Shown here in pieces: positions 7,445 through 13,764 of a stretch of 16,604 nt of DNA. The notes beneath the pieces are model-generated. The model had not been told where the DNA came from. It did no database searches and saw only the letters and a list, made by a program, of their open reading frames with translations. A program made the translations under genes and the position numbers. This DNA is from Bacillota bacterium (GTDB lineage: Bacteria > Bacillota > Clostridia > Christensenellales > Aristaeellaceae): assembly GCA_023415145.1 (NCBI GenBank), contig JAEZLW010000134.1, positions 1 through 16,604 of the forward strand. Reading direction: 5' to 3'. Each line of letters opens with the position of its first letter. The first letter of the stretch is position 1.

Positions 7445-7466
7445 CTGCAGGAATCCTTTCCCACAG
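7445..7466 (-). promoter_or_regulatory. Candidate CsrA-binding hairpin in the hag leader
   Basis: In the hag mRNA these 22 bases form a nine-pair stem (two G-T wobbles) closed by the tetraloop AGGA. CsrA binds GGA exposed in hairpin loops. A second GGA lies in the hag Shine-Dalgarno site AAGGAGG (7429-7435), about 20 bases away, which suits a CsrA dimer bridging two sites. csrA and fliW are directly upstream. The structure is seen in the sequence; binding is inferred from the B. subtilis FliW-CsrA-Hag model. Confidence 0.6.
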
Positions 7467-7477
7467 TTTATTTGCTA

Positions 7478-7510
7478 AAGCCGGTCTGCACGTACGCTGC
7501 AAAGCGGCTT
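7478..7510 (-). other. Hairpin in the csrA-hag gap
   Basis: AAGCCG and CGGCTT pair at the ends, and after one C-C mismatch TTTGCA pairs with TGCAGA (one wobble), leaving a seven-base loop. Only TTTA follows in the minus direction, so termination would be weak. It may be a partial terminator after csrA or a 5' structure of the hag message. I found no convincing sigma-28 site between csrA and hag: a TAAA and a GCAGATAA are present but 18 bases apart, and they overlap the CsrA-type hairpin. Confidence 0.5.
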
Positions 7511-7537
7511 ATGCACAAAAGGAAATGGGGCTTCTGG

Positions 7538-7774
7538 TCACTTGGGAATAAGCTTTTTCTTGAGGGATTCCAGCGCTTGCGCACCAGCCGACTGTTCGGC
7601 CTCCAAGTTGCTCTTTTCCGTATCCAGTACCTCGCTGCGCATGATGCGCACGCTCCTTGGGGCGTCGATGCCAATCTTGATCTTATCCCCGCTGACCTCC
7701 AGAATGATGACCTTGATGTCCTCACCGATGAGAATGCTGTCTCCCGGCTGCCTGGTGATGACCAACATCCTCAT
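7538..7774 (-). CDS. csrA: Carbon storage regulator CsrA, translational repressor
   Basis: CsrA is a dimeric RNA-binding protein that blocks translation by covering GGA sites near the ribosome site. The 78 residues contain the core: MLVITRQPGDSILIGEDIKVIILEV, GDKIKIGIDAP, then IMRSEV. Arg8 and Arg46 match the RNA-contacting Arg6 and Arg44 of E. coli CsrA after a two-residue offset. A charged tail beyond the core (about 53-78) is longer than in E. coli CsrA (61 residues); in Bacillota this part helps FliW binding. The chosen ATG overlaps the fliW stop as ATGA (7771-7774) and has AGGAAAGG at good spacing. A start two codons later would give the usual MLV beginning and cannot be excluded. hag, its expected main target, is directly downstream. 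Confidence 0.95.
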   Translation of the reverse strand: MRMLVITRQPGDSILIGEDIKVIILEVSGDKIKIGIDAPRSVRIMRSEVLDTEKSNLEAEQSAGAQALESLKKKLIPK

Positions 7775-8208
7775 CCCGCCCTTTCCTGGTCGAACAGGCG
7801 GAAGCGGACGGAATACTCAGCGTTCTCCAGCATCACCTGCATGCCCAGGCGCTCTTTGAAGTTGATCACCACGGGGCTCTTCAGGTTTACGGTGGTGAGT
7901 CCAATGTTCTCGGGAATCACGGCTATCACAAAGAAGTTCAATTGTTCAAGGGTGGTGGCCTTCAGCTTTTCCAAGGCCTCCTGCGGCACTTGAGGCGCGT
8001 AATCCTCCAGAAACATAAACGGATCCAGTATAATGAACCTTGGGCTCTGCGACTGGGCACATTGCAATTGCATGATACCCGCTTTGGAGTTGGTGTCCAA
8101 CACCACAAACCGCTTGCTGCCTTCAAAGGCATAAACCCCTTCAGGGAAATCGATGATGTCTTCCTCCTTGACCGTCACAAAGTCATAATCCTTTGTGTGG
8201 ATCAACAT
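7771..8208 (-). CDS. fliW: Flagellar assembly factor FliW, CsrA antagonist
   Basis: FliW binds either free flagellin or CsrA. When flagellin is exported, FliW is freed, takes CsrA off the hag message and lets flagellin be made. The 145-residue beta-rich protein has family patterns: IDFPEGVYAFEGSKRFVVLD near the start, QSPRFIILDPFMFLEDY in the middle, FFVIAVIPENIGLTTVNLKSPVVIN, and a final NAEYSVRFRLF. The frame is open 15 codons further upstream, but MLIHTKDYDF is chosen because GGGAGGAG stands six bases before ATG 8206-8208 and the longer form has no ribosome site. Its stop overlaps csrA by four bases, implying coupled translation and fixed ratios of the two partners. Confidence 0.94.
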   Translation of the reverse strand: MLIHTKDYDFVTVKEEDIIDFPEGVYAFEGSKRFVVLDTNSKAGIMQLQCAQSQSPRFIILDPFMFLEDYAPQVPQEALEKLKATTLEQLNFFVIAVIPENIGLTTVNLKSPVVINFKERLGMQVMLENAEYSVRFRLFDQERAG

Positions 8209-8260
8209 GCCTTTCTCCTCCCGGGCGACAACGCGCCGCATGCCATTAATCATCTTGGAT

Positions 8261-8755
8261 TCACCGCTTTTCCACGCGGTAGTCTATCGAATAAGGAACA
8301 TAGGTAAATTCAAGTTCATACGGCTTCCAGGAAATTTCCACCTTGTCTTTGATGATCCGCATATTCAGATCACCGCCGCTCCAGCTTGTCTTTGGTTTTG
8401 CCGAAGGAAGGAAATCAAGCTCTGTTTTGACCGGTGCGTGCCCCTGCTGCGCTATGATCTGGGATATGTTTACCGCATCCGGGCCCATCATGGCATTCTT
8501 TTGCCTGGTATACCTTCCTGCTGCCTCGAGTGCAGCCTCTTTCCCAAGGTGAATGTTTTCCTGTGCTTGGGATTGAATTCCCCTGATTCCAATGGAATCG
8601 AAAAACTGCTTGTTGTCAAGGTCCATGCGTAAGGTTTCGCTATCCATCTGCATTCCTCCCCGCGTCACGGAGATCTGCATTTGCGCCGGCGTGGATTTGT
8701 ACATTAGTTTCGCCGACGTAATCTCATACAGCAAATAGACTTTATCGATCCTCAT
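8261..8755 (-). CDS. YviE-like (DUF6470) protein of the flagellar locus
   Basis: In B. subtilis the gene between flgL and fliW is yviE, a DUF6470 member of unknown function, and this gene has the same position. The 164-residue protein (ATG 8753-8755) starts with an Ile/Leu/Tyr-rich beta-like segment and the run KSTPAQMQISVTRGGMQMD. It continues with a helical section (QAQENIHLGKEAALEAAGRYTRQKNAMM) and ends in beta-like WKPYELEFTYVPYSIDYRV. There is no signal peptide or membrane segment, so it is probably cytoplasmic. The ATG is preferred over a GTG nine bases upstream, because that GTG falls within the AGGTG that serves as ribosome site. It starts 27 bases after flgL stops. A role near FlgK/FlgL export or FliW control is guesswork. 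Confidence 0.75.
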   Translation of the reverse strand: MRIDKVYLLYEITSAKLMYKSTPAQMQISVTRGGMQMDSETLRMDLDNKQFFDSIGIRGIQSQAQENIHLGKEAALEAAGRYTRQKNAMMGPDAVNISQIIAQQGHAPVKTELDFLPSAKPKTSWSGGDLNMRIIKDKVEISWKPYELEFTYVPYSIDYRVEKR

Positions 8756-8782
8756 TCCATTCACCTACATACGCAGTTCCTG

Positions 8783-9748
8783 TCAGCTTAGGTAATCCAG
8801 TAGTGATGGTTGCAGAATTTTCGTTCCCATCTGCAGGCAAGCATTGTATACCAGCTCCTGCTCGGAGAACTGCATGATACCCTCTTCCAGGCCCAAGCTC
8901 TCCAACTCGTTTTGCTTGGTGGCTGCGGCAATCCTTTCCCGGTCCAGTCTGTCGGCAAAGAAGGAAATGTAATTTGCCCTCTCCCCAATGCCCACATACT
9001 GCATCCTGACATTGTCGGACCTTGACTCCAGCTTCTGAATATACAGGTCCATGTTCGTCAAGTCTCCGCTTTCCAGCTTGCCCGCGATATCGCCCAGCAA
9101 CTGGTACAGATTGTTGGAAATGCCGTTCCCATCCACGCCAGTACCCAGCAAAGCCGCACCAGAATAGGCGGTATCCATGGCAGACTGGGGAGAAACCACG
9201 CCGCCGCTGATGGAAAGGCCAAGCCCGATGTCCACATAACGGTGTTCAGAGCCGAATGAACCGGTATCCACATTCTGGCCATGATAGCGCAAATTGCCGG
9301 CTCCGTCCAGGGTAAAGGGCATATCTTCAAAGCCCTCGCCGGCAAAGATATACTTATCGGAGAACTTTGCATTGGCAGCGCCCAGGATCGACTCCTGATA
9401 ACCACGCAGCGCTTGTGCAATCACCTTGCGGGCATTTTCGTCGCTGGTGCCGGTTACACCATGCATCACCTTTTCCAGCGCATTGGTGACAGTGTCGTTG
9501 ATGGAAGATAGTGAGATTTCCGCTTCGTCCAGCAGCCCCTGACTTTCCTTCAGGCTTCTGTTGTACATCTCGATGCGGCTCAGGTGCTTGCGTACGCCAA
9601 ACGCCGCCAATGCGGAAGCGGGATCTTCCGACATTTTCAGAAATTTCCTCTGAGCGGAAACCTTTGTATTCAGATCGCTTAATTCCTTTGTGTTCCGGTT
9701 CAGGTTTCTCAAATAGTTATTGGACATCATCGCATTTGTCAGTCGCAC
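8783..9748 (-). CDS. flgL: Hook-filament junction protein FlgL (HAP3)
   Basis: FlgL with FlgK joins the hook to the flagellin filament. The 321-residue protein is flagellin-like at both ends. The N-terminal part (VRLTNAMMSNNYLRNLNRN, then LNTKVSAQRKFLKMSEDPASALAAFGVRKHLSRI) is the typical D0/D1 helix, with SEDPASA as the family mark. The C-terminal helix contains ELESLGLEEGIMQFSEQELVYNACLQMGTKILQPSLLDYL. A middle domain of about 130 residues includes AKFSDKYIFAGEGFEDMPF. The GTG at 9746-9748 is chosen because GGAGGTG lies at proper spacing; an open frame three codons further back has only ATT. It follows flgK after 20 bases. Confidence 0.95.
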   Translation of the reverse strand: MRLTNAMMSNNYLRNLNRNTKELSDLNTKVSAQRKFLKMSEDPASALAAFGVRKHLSRIEMYNRSLKESQGLLDEAEISLSSINDTVTNALEKVMHGVTGTSDENARKVIAQALRGYQESILGAANAKFSDKYIFAGEGFEDMPFTLDGAGNLRYHGQNVDTGSFGSEHRYVDIGLGLSISGGVVSPQSAMDTAYSGAALLGTGVDGNGISNNLYQLLGDIAGKLESGDLTNMDLYIQKLESRSDNVRMQYVGIGERANYISFFADRLDRERIAAATKQNELESLGLEEGIMQFSEQELVYNACLQMGTKILQPSLLDYLS

Positions 9749-9768
9749 GCAAATCACCTCCTAACGCC

Positions 9769-11187
9769 TCAGCGGCCTACCATGCCCATTCTGTTGATCA
9801 GCACATCCAGCGCTTCGTCCAGCGCGGTCAGCACCCGGGAAGAAGCCTCAAATGCCCGCTGGTACTTCATCAAGTTGACTGTTTCCTCATTGATGGATAC
9901 GCCCATCACCGCTTCCCGCTGGTTTGCTATGGATGCCACTACCAGCTCGCCGGTGTCCCCGATATCCTTGGTATAGCTTACATCAATGGCGATATCGGAC
10001 ATCATCGAAAGAGTAAACTGCTCGAAATTGCCGTTGAAATAAGGGGAAATATTCCGTGCCTCGTCCATGGCCTCAATCATTTGCAGAATGTTGTCATTCT
10101 TGCCGGCTTCCTGATCCGCATCGTCCGTAGCCCGGATATAATTGGGATTGTTGAGCCACTGACTGGAGATGGCGATGGTGGATGCGGTGCTACCCGAAAA
10201 CAGCGGTCCGCCGTTGATAGCATTGAGTGTACTGCTCAGGCTGTCGGCAAGGCTGTCCAGCGATTCCAGGTAGTAGGGAATGCCGCGAAAATCGTTCTCC
10301 CCCGCTCCCGCATAGCTTCCCAAACCATTGAGCACCTCCATGGAGCCAAATAGGGAACCTGCCGCAAGGTTCAGGGTATTGCCATCGGCCTCCAAATGCA
10401 CGCTGGCCGCACCACCCGCCACGGTAACGTTTGCCACCGTTGCGTTCGGGGCATCCAACAGAAATTCTCCCCCCGCCTTGATGCTTAAGGTTCCGTCATC
10501 ATGATTCGTCAACGCGATGTCCATATAGGCGGAAAGCTGGTCTAGATACAGATTGCGTGTGTCGTTCAGTTCGTTGACGGCATTGTTTTGAAGCTTCGCA
10601 GCCTGTATGGAGTGATTGATCGTATCAATCTTCCCCAAAAGCGTATTGACATCCTTCACCACAATATCCATGGAGCTCATTTCCTGATTACGGATGTTCT
10701 CAAACTGGGCTGCGTAATGGTTGATGCTCTGGGTTACCTTTTGGGCACTGGATCGCGTAAGGCTTGAAAACTCCACTTCGCCGGCATTTTGCGATAATGT
10801 TTGCAACTGTGCGTAAAAGTCTTGAAGCATAACGCTCAGCCCGTCGGTTTGCGTTTCGTCCAGGCTGTTTTCCATATCAGTCAGGATGGACAATGTTTTT
10901 GTGATCGCGTTGTTTTGTGCATTGGCGTTGCGGTAACGCAGGTCAAGAAACTGGTCGCGGGCTTGGCTGATGTTTTTTACATCAACACCCATGTTGTAGG
11001 AAGCAAGCTTGTTCTGGGCAAACCTGTATCGGTCTGCGCTGTGATTTGAGGCGGCCTGCTCCACCATTTGCCTGCTGTAGCCTTGGGTGTTTTGATTGGC
11101 AATGTTGTTTGCCGTCACATCCAACCCAGCCTGAGCCGCCGTCAACCCGCTTTTGGCAGCCTCGAACGCGTAAAAAGTTGCTCTCAT
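9769..11187 (-). CDS. flgK: Hook-filament junction protein FlgK (HAP1)
   Basis: FlgK is the first junction protein placed on the hook tip. The 472-residue protein starts with the rod/hook/HAP signature: MRATFYAFEAAKSGLTAAQAGLDVTANNIANQNTQGYSRQ (about 1-40). A helical D1 region follows (about 75-230), with the FlgK-typical VNTLLGKIDTINHSIQ and VNELNDTRNLYLDQLSAYM. A beta-rich middle spans about 230-330. The C-terminal domain ends VSINEETVNLMKYQRAFEASSRVLTALDEALDVLINRMG, the classic FlgK end. The length is within the usual range (about 470-620), on the short side. AAGGGGAAGAA before ATG is an acceptable ribosome site. It lies 17 bases after flgN, whose product is its probable export chaperone. 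Confidence 0.96.
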   Translation of the reverse strand: MRATFYAFEAAKSGLTAAQAGLDVTANNIANQNTQGYSRQMVEQAASNHSADRYRFAQNKLASYNMGVDVKNISQARDQFLDLRYRNANAQNNAITKTLSILTDMENSLDETQTDGLSVMLQDFYAQLQTLSQNAGEVEFSSLTRSSAQKVTQSINHYAAQFENIRNQEMSSMDIVVKDVNTLLGKIDTINHSIQAAKLQNNAVNELNDTRNLYLDQLSAYMDIALTNHDDGTLSIKAGGEFLLDAPNATVANVTVAGGAASVHLEADGNTLNLAAGSLFGSMEVLNGLGSYAGAGENDFRGIPYYLESLDSLADSLSSTLNAINGGPLFSGSTASTIAISSQWLNNPNYIRATDDADQEAGKNDNILQMIEAMDEARNISPYFNGNFEQFTLSMMSDIAIDVSYTKDIGDTGELVVASIANQREAVMGVSINEETVNLMKYQRAFEASSRVLTALDEALDVLINRMGMVGR

Positions 11188-11204
11188 TTCTTCCCCTTAC
11201 CCGT

Positions 11205-11636
11205 TTAGCCTTTGGCCTGCACATTCTTGGTGTAGGTATTCGCGCCTGCTTCCTGCCCCGACTGGCCCAATAAAAACCGTATCGTGGCAGCGCGCGTTTC
11301 CAAAAGTTTCTTGTTCTGGCCGCACTTTTTTTTCAAAGCCATCACAGCCGCGGATAGCGTTTCAAAAACCGTTCCGAACCGGGTCTTGTGCTCCACGCTT
11401 GAATCCACCAATTCCCGCAGCGTGGGGTATGCGGTACCGCTGCAAATGACGCACCTCTGCTTTTCCAGTTCCCTGCTTTGCATCAGCAGCGCCTGCTGGT
11501 CATTGAGCAGCGGAAGCAGGTCCTTGGCATCTCCCCCCAGCAGTACGCGGGTCTTTTCCTCCTCAATCGCCAGTTGTTTCAGGTGGACGTCGCACTGCGC
11601 TTGAAGAATCTCCAGAAGCCCCGGATAATCACTCAT
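11205..11636 (-). CDS. flgN: FlgN family export chaperone for FlgK/FlgL
   Basis: FlgN binds the hook-filament junction proteins in the cytoplasm and brings them to the export apparatus. The 143-residue protein is helical and charged. Its N-terminal helix (YPGLLEILQAQCDVHLKQLAIEEEKTRVLLGGDAKDLLPLLNDQQALLMQSRELEKQR) has the family form of a long helix followed by a D-x-x-x-L and Q-x-x-L pattern. The tail EAGANTYTKNVQAKG matches the TYNxxG-like end of FlgN. Three cysteines are present, including a CVIC pair near residues 62-65. It sits between flgM and flgK, as in B. subtilis (yvyG). It is seven bases from flgM, with AGGGAG in the flgM end as ribosome site. Confidence 0.85.
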   Translation of the reverse strand: MSDYPGLLEILQAQCDVHLKQLAIEEEKTRVLLGGDAKDLLPLLNDQQALLMQSRELEKQRCVICSGTAYPTLRELVDSSVEHKTRFGTVFETLSAAVMALKKKCGQNKKLLETRAATIRFLLGQSGQEAGANTYTKNVQAKG

Positions 11637-11643
11637 TACAAGC

Positions 11644-11949
11644 CTACTCCCTGGCTTCTACGCCATAAAGCATGGCTTCGGCGATGTCCTCAGCCGAGAT
11701 TCGGTAAGTTCCCTTGGCAATCTCATTTTTCAAAAGCAGAAGCCTTTCAGCAGGAGTTGCTTTCGTGGCTTCACTAACCACCATGTTTACAACCCCGTCC
11801 AGCTCGGAGTAACCTCTGGCTGCACTGGACAGGACCAGGTTGTCTTTGCCAACGCCCTCTTTTTTCTTGCCATCCTTTTGGGTTGCAGCAAGATTTTGCG
11901 CCATCATGGCGCCATAGAGCTTGTCAACCTGCACACGATTGATCTTCAT
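11644..11949 (-). CDS. flgM: Anti-sigma-28 factor FlgM
   Basis: FlgM holds the flagellar sigma factor inactive until it is exported through the finished hook-basal body. The 101-residue protein shows the usual layout. A polar N-terminus (MKINRVQVDKLYGAMMAQNL) and a Lys-rich segment with DNLVLSSAARGYSELDGVV come first; the D-x-LxLS motif marks the start of the sigma-binding half. The C-terminal helix has LLLLKNEIAKGTYRISAEDIAEAMLYGV, matching the family's I-x-x-G-x-Y pattern. It heads the flgM-flgN-flgK-flgL-yviE-fliW-csrA unit. A sigma-28-like promoter lies just upstream, so FlgM probably limits its own synthesis through the sigma factor encoded at 13765-14538. Confidence 0.93.
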   Translation of the reverse strand: MKINRVQVDKLYGAMMAQNLAATQKDGKKKEGVGKDNLVLSSAARGYSELDGVVNMVVSEATKATPAERLLLLKNEIAKGTYRISAEDIAEAMLYGVEARE

Positions 11950-11968
11950 GACTTATCACCCGCTTTAT

Positions 11969-11995
11969 ATATCGATATTTTCCAAGGGAAGTTTA
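11969..11995 (-). promoter_or_regulatory. Sigma-28 (SigD/FliA)-type promoter of flgM
   Basis: On the minus strand TAAA (11995-11992) is followed after exactly 15 bases by ATCGATAT (11976-11969). The consensus is TAAA-N15-GCCGATAT, so only the first two -10 bases differ. The -10 lies about 20 bases from the flgM ATG, leaving a short leader. The spacing and position are those expected for the class of genes controlled by FlgM itself. Confidence 0.8.
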
Positions 11996-12007
11996 GCAGA
12001 ATGTAAA

Positions 12008-12271
12008 GGAACCGCTGATTAAATGAAGGTGGTGGAGCCGCGAGGCGATTTTGCGGCCTTGCAAGGAGCCTGAAGGAAGCTGTAGCAGCGCTACAGCGAC
12101 CGGATGGGCTCCAGAACCACGCACCCGCCAGTGGCGGGAATAGGCGGGGTGGAGGAGGCTTGCGAAACAAGCGATGGGAGTGGCAGTGAACCAGAGCTCC
12201 GATTGAGCAAGCAGGGTAGCAGGGCCGTAAAATCGACCGCCGGATACCCACCTGAATGAATCAGCGCTTCC
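12008..12271. repeat. 264-bp element with long imperfect terminal inverted repeats (MITE-like or structured RNA)
   Basis: This element fills most of the 331-base gap between flgG and flgM. Its ends (12008-12062 and 12219-12271) are imperfect inverted repeats sharing the ordered blocks GGAA, CGCTGATT, AGGTGG, CGATTTT, CGGCC and TGC. Inside are more hairpins: GGAGCC/GGCTCC (12065-12070, 12107-12112) enclosing CTGTAGC/GCTACAG with a three-base loop; CCCGCCA/TGGCGGG at 12124-12138; and GCTTG/CAAGC at 12158-12172. TAAA stands on both sides (12004-12007 and 12273-12276, the latter offset by one base), a possible short target duplication. No transposase is encoded. Short open frames here look like by-products of the repeat. 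A non-autonomous mobile element is my first reading, a structured RNA the second. Confidence 0.7.
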
Positions 12272-12280
12272 ATAAACTCA

Positions 12281-12979
12281 TCATGTTCTGAGATTGTTCA
12301 CAACCTGCTCCAGCTCATCCGCCGTCTGAAGCATACGCAAATTGAACTGAACGCCCCGCTGGGCCAGCATCATCCGCGTCATTTCCTGTGTCATGTCCAC
12401 ATTGGACAGCTCGTAAGCACTATCAACCAACTGGGAAGCGTTGTCGTAAGCCGGCTCTCCGGAAGCTTCCGTGGTGGCATACTGGCTGTTGCCCAACGCC
12501 ATCAGCGCATCGGGATTTGAAAAGGAATAGAGCGCGGCTTGCTGAATGGCAGCATGTATACCGCCTTCATCCACCGTGATGCGCTGATCGTTTTGATCCA
12601 GCACGTACCCCCCATCTGACGAAACAAGATAGCTTTCCTGCCCTTCTATCGAAAGGGCAAATCCACCCGAACGGGTGTATACTGTATCGCCCTGCGCATT
12701 TTCGATGGCAAAAAAGCCTTCGCCCTGTATGGCAACGCTTATCTCCCCGTCTTGCATAAGGCCGCCTTGCTCCGATTGAAGGGATGTGGCGCTTAGCCTT
12801 ACACCGTTTCCGGCCGTAAACTCCGCCCCCTGTGCGCTGGTATAAACAAGATCGGTAAAGCTTGCGCTTTGTGCCTTGTATCCCTGGGTATTAACGTTGG
12901 CCATGTTATTGGCGGTCACGTCCAGGCTGGTTTGAAAGGCCTTTACGCCCGATTTGGCCGCATAGAAGCCGTTGATCAC
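12281..12979 (-). CDS. flgG: Distal rod protein, FlgG/FlhP-like
   Basis: FlgG-type proteins form the distal flagellar rod that joins the proximal rod to the hook. The 232-residue protein begins with the rod signature (MINGFYAAKSGVKAFQTSLDVTANNMANVNTQGYK, residues 1-35). Its middle contains ISVAIQGEGFFAIENAQGDTVYTRSGGFAL, which is typical of FlgF/FlgG. The end matches FlgG: ALYSFSNPDALMALGNSQY...SGEP, then the C-terminal helix VDMTQEMTRMMLAQRGVQFNLRMLQTADEL. It is shorter than E. coli FlgG (260). GTG at 12977-12979 has AGGAGGGG at good spacing. It is the second of a rod pair after sigma-28, like flhO-flhP of B. subtilis. The choice between FlgF and FlgG rests mainly on the NPDALMALG motif and gene order. 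Confidence 0.85.
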   Translation of the reverse strand: MINGFYAAKSGVKAFQTSLDVTANNMANVNTQGYKAQSASFTDLVYTSAQGAEFTAGNGVRLSATSLQSEQGGLMQDGEISVAIQGEGFFAIENAQGDTVYTRSGGFALSIEGQESYLVSSDGGYVLDQNDQRITVDEGGIHAAIQQAALYSFSNPDALMALGNSQYATTEASGEPAYDNASQLVDSAYELSNVDMTQEMTRMMLAQRGVQFNLRMLQTADELEQVVNNLRT

Positions 12980-13018
12980 GAAAACCCCTCCTTTTTTTGC
13001 AGGGAAGCGCCGAACATA

Positions 13019-13753
13019 TTATGCACGCCCGATTTCGTTGACCGTCTTTTGGTTTACCGTATCCAGGATCCGAAGCACCTGGCCGCAGGACTGAAAAGCC
13101 CTGGAAGCCGCCATCATGTCCGCCATTTCCTCCACCATGTCCACATTGGCGCGTTCCAGGTGCCCTTGCATTATGCGTCCCTGAAACTCTCCTATGCCTG
13201 CCGGCCTTGCGAAAAGCCCATTCGCCTGCTTTTCAAGCACAGCACCATCCTGCAGTGCGACAATCAGCAGCTCGCCTGCGTTTTGCCCATTCACGGATAT
13301 CTCGCCTGTTTCACTGACAGCCACTGTACCTGTATCCAAACGCAGGCGGCCGTTCTGTCCCAGTACAAAAGCTCCGGACGATGTGGTTAAAAACCCATCG
13401 GCATCCATTTGAAAGCTGCCGTTGCGGGTAAGCGCGTCAACACCCTGCGCATCCTCCACCACAAAAAATCCATTGCCCACAATGGCAAAATCCAGCGTTC
13501 TTCCAGTCGTTTCCACAGTTCCCTGGGAGATGTCGGTATGAATCGCATCCCCAATGGCACCATAGTTTCCTGTGCCAATCTCCTCAGAACCCTGGTCTAT
13601 GCGCAGCATCACGTGCTCGCTAAACGTGGAGGTGATCAGTTCATCGCGCTTGAAACCGGCGACACCTGCATTGGCCAGATTGTTGCCTGTCACATCCAGC
13701 GCTCTGGCTCTGTTTAGTAGCCCGGTGGTTGCAGCGTATACGGCGTTGTTCAT
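13019..13753 (-). CDS. flgF: Rod protein, FlgF/FlhO-like
   Basis: This 244-residue protein belongs to the same rod/hook family as its neighbour. It starts MNNAVYAATTGLLNRARALDVTGNNLANAGVAGFKRDE, with the ANNLAN-type signature as GNNLAN. It has the FlgF/FlgG central block LDFAIVGNGFFVVEDAQGVDALTRNGSFQMDADGFLTTSSG. It ends with the helix VDMVEEMADMMAASRAFQSCGQVLRILDTVNQKTVNEIGRA. Its length is close to E. coli FlgF (251). The position just after the sigma gene and before the FlgG-like gene matches flhO-flhP. AGGGGGG lies six bases before ATG, directly after the sigma stop codon (11 bases between genes). It is called FlgF by order; the two rod paralogues are hard to separate by eye. Confidence 0.82.
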   Translation of the reverse strand: MNNAVYAATTGLLNRARALDVTGNNLANAGVAGFKRDELITSTFSEHVMLRIDQGSEEIGTGNYGAIGDAIHTDISQGTVETTGRTLDFAIVGNGFFVVEDAQGVDALTRNGSFQMDADGFLTTSSGAFVLGQNGRLRLDTGTVAVSETGEISVNGQNAGELLIVALQDGAVLEKQANGLFARPAGIGEFQGRIMQGHLERANVDMVEEMADMMAASRAFQSCGQVLRILDTVNQKTVNEIGRA

Positions 13754-13764
13754 GTGAATCCCCC

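Noticed and set aside
7440..7480. Sigma-28 promoter directly before hag
   Set aside because: TAAA and GCAGATAA occur but with 18 bases between them instead of about 15, and use of this site would delete the CsrA-type hairpin from the mRNA.
9511..10353. A 280-codon open frame on the plus strand across flgL and flgK
   Set aside because: It crosses two clear genes on the other strand, has no domain pattern and its composition looks like an antisense artefact.
11946..12273. Minus-strand open frames of 60-101 codons in the flgG-flgM gap
   Set aside because: They lie mostly within the inverted-repeat element, have low-complexity Ser/Pro/Leu-rich proteins and no ribosome site; best explained by the repeat.
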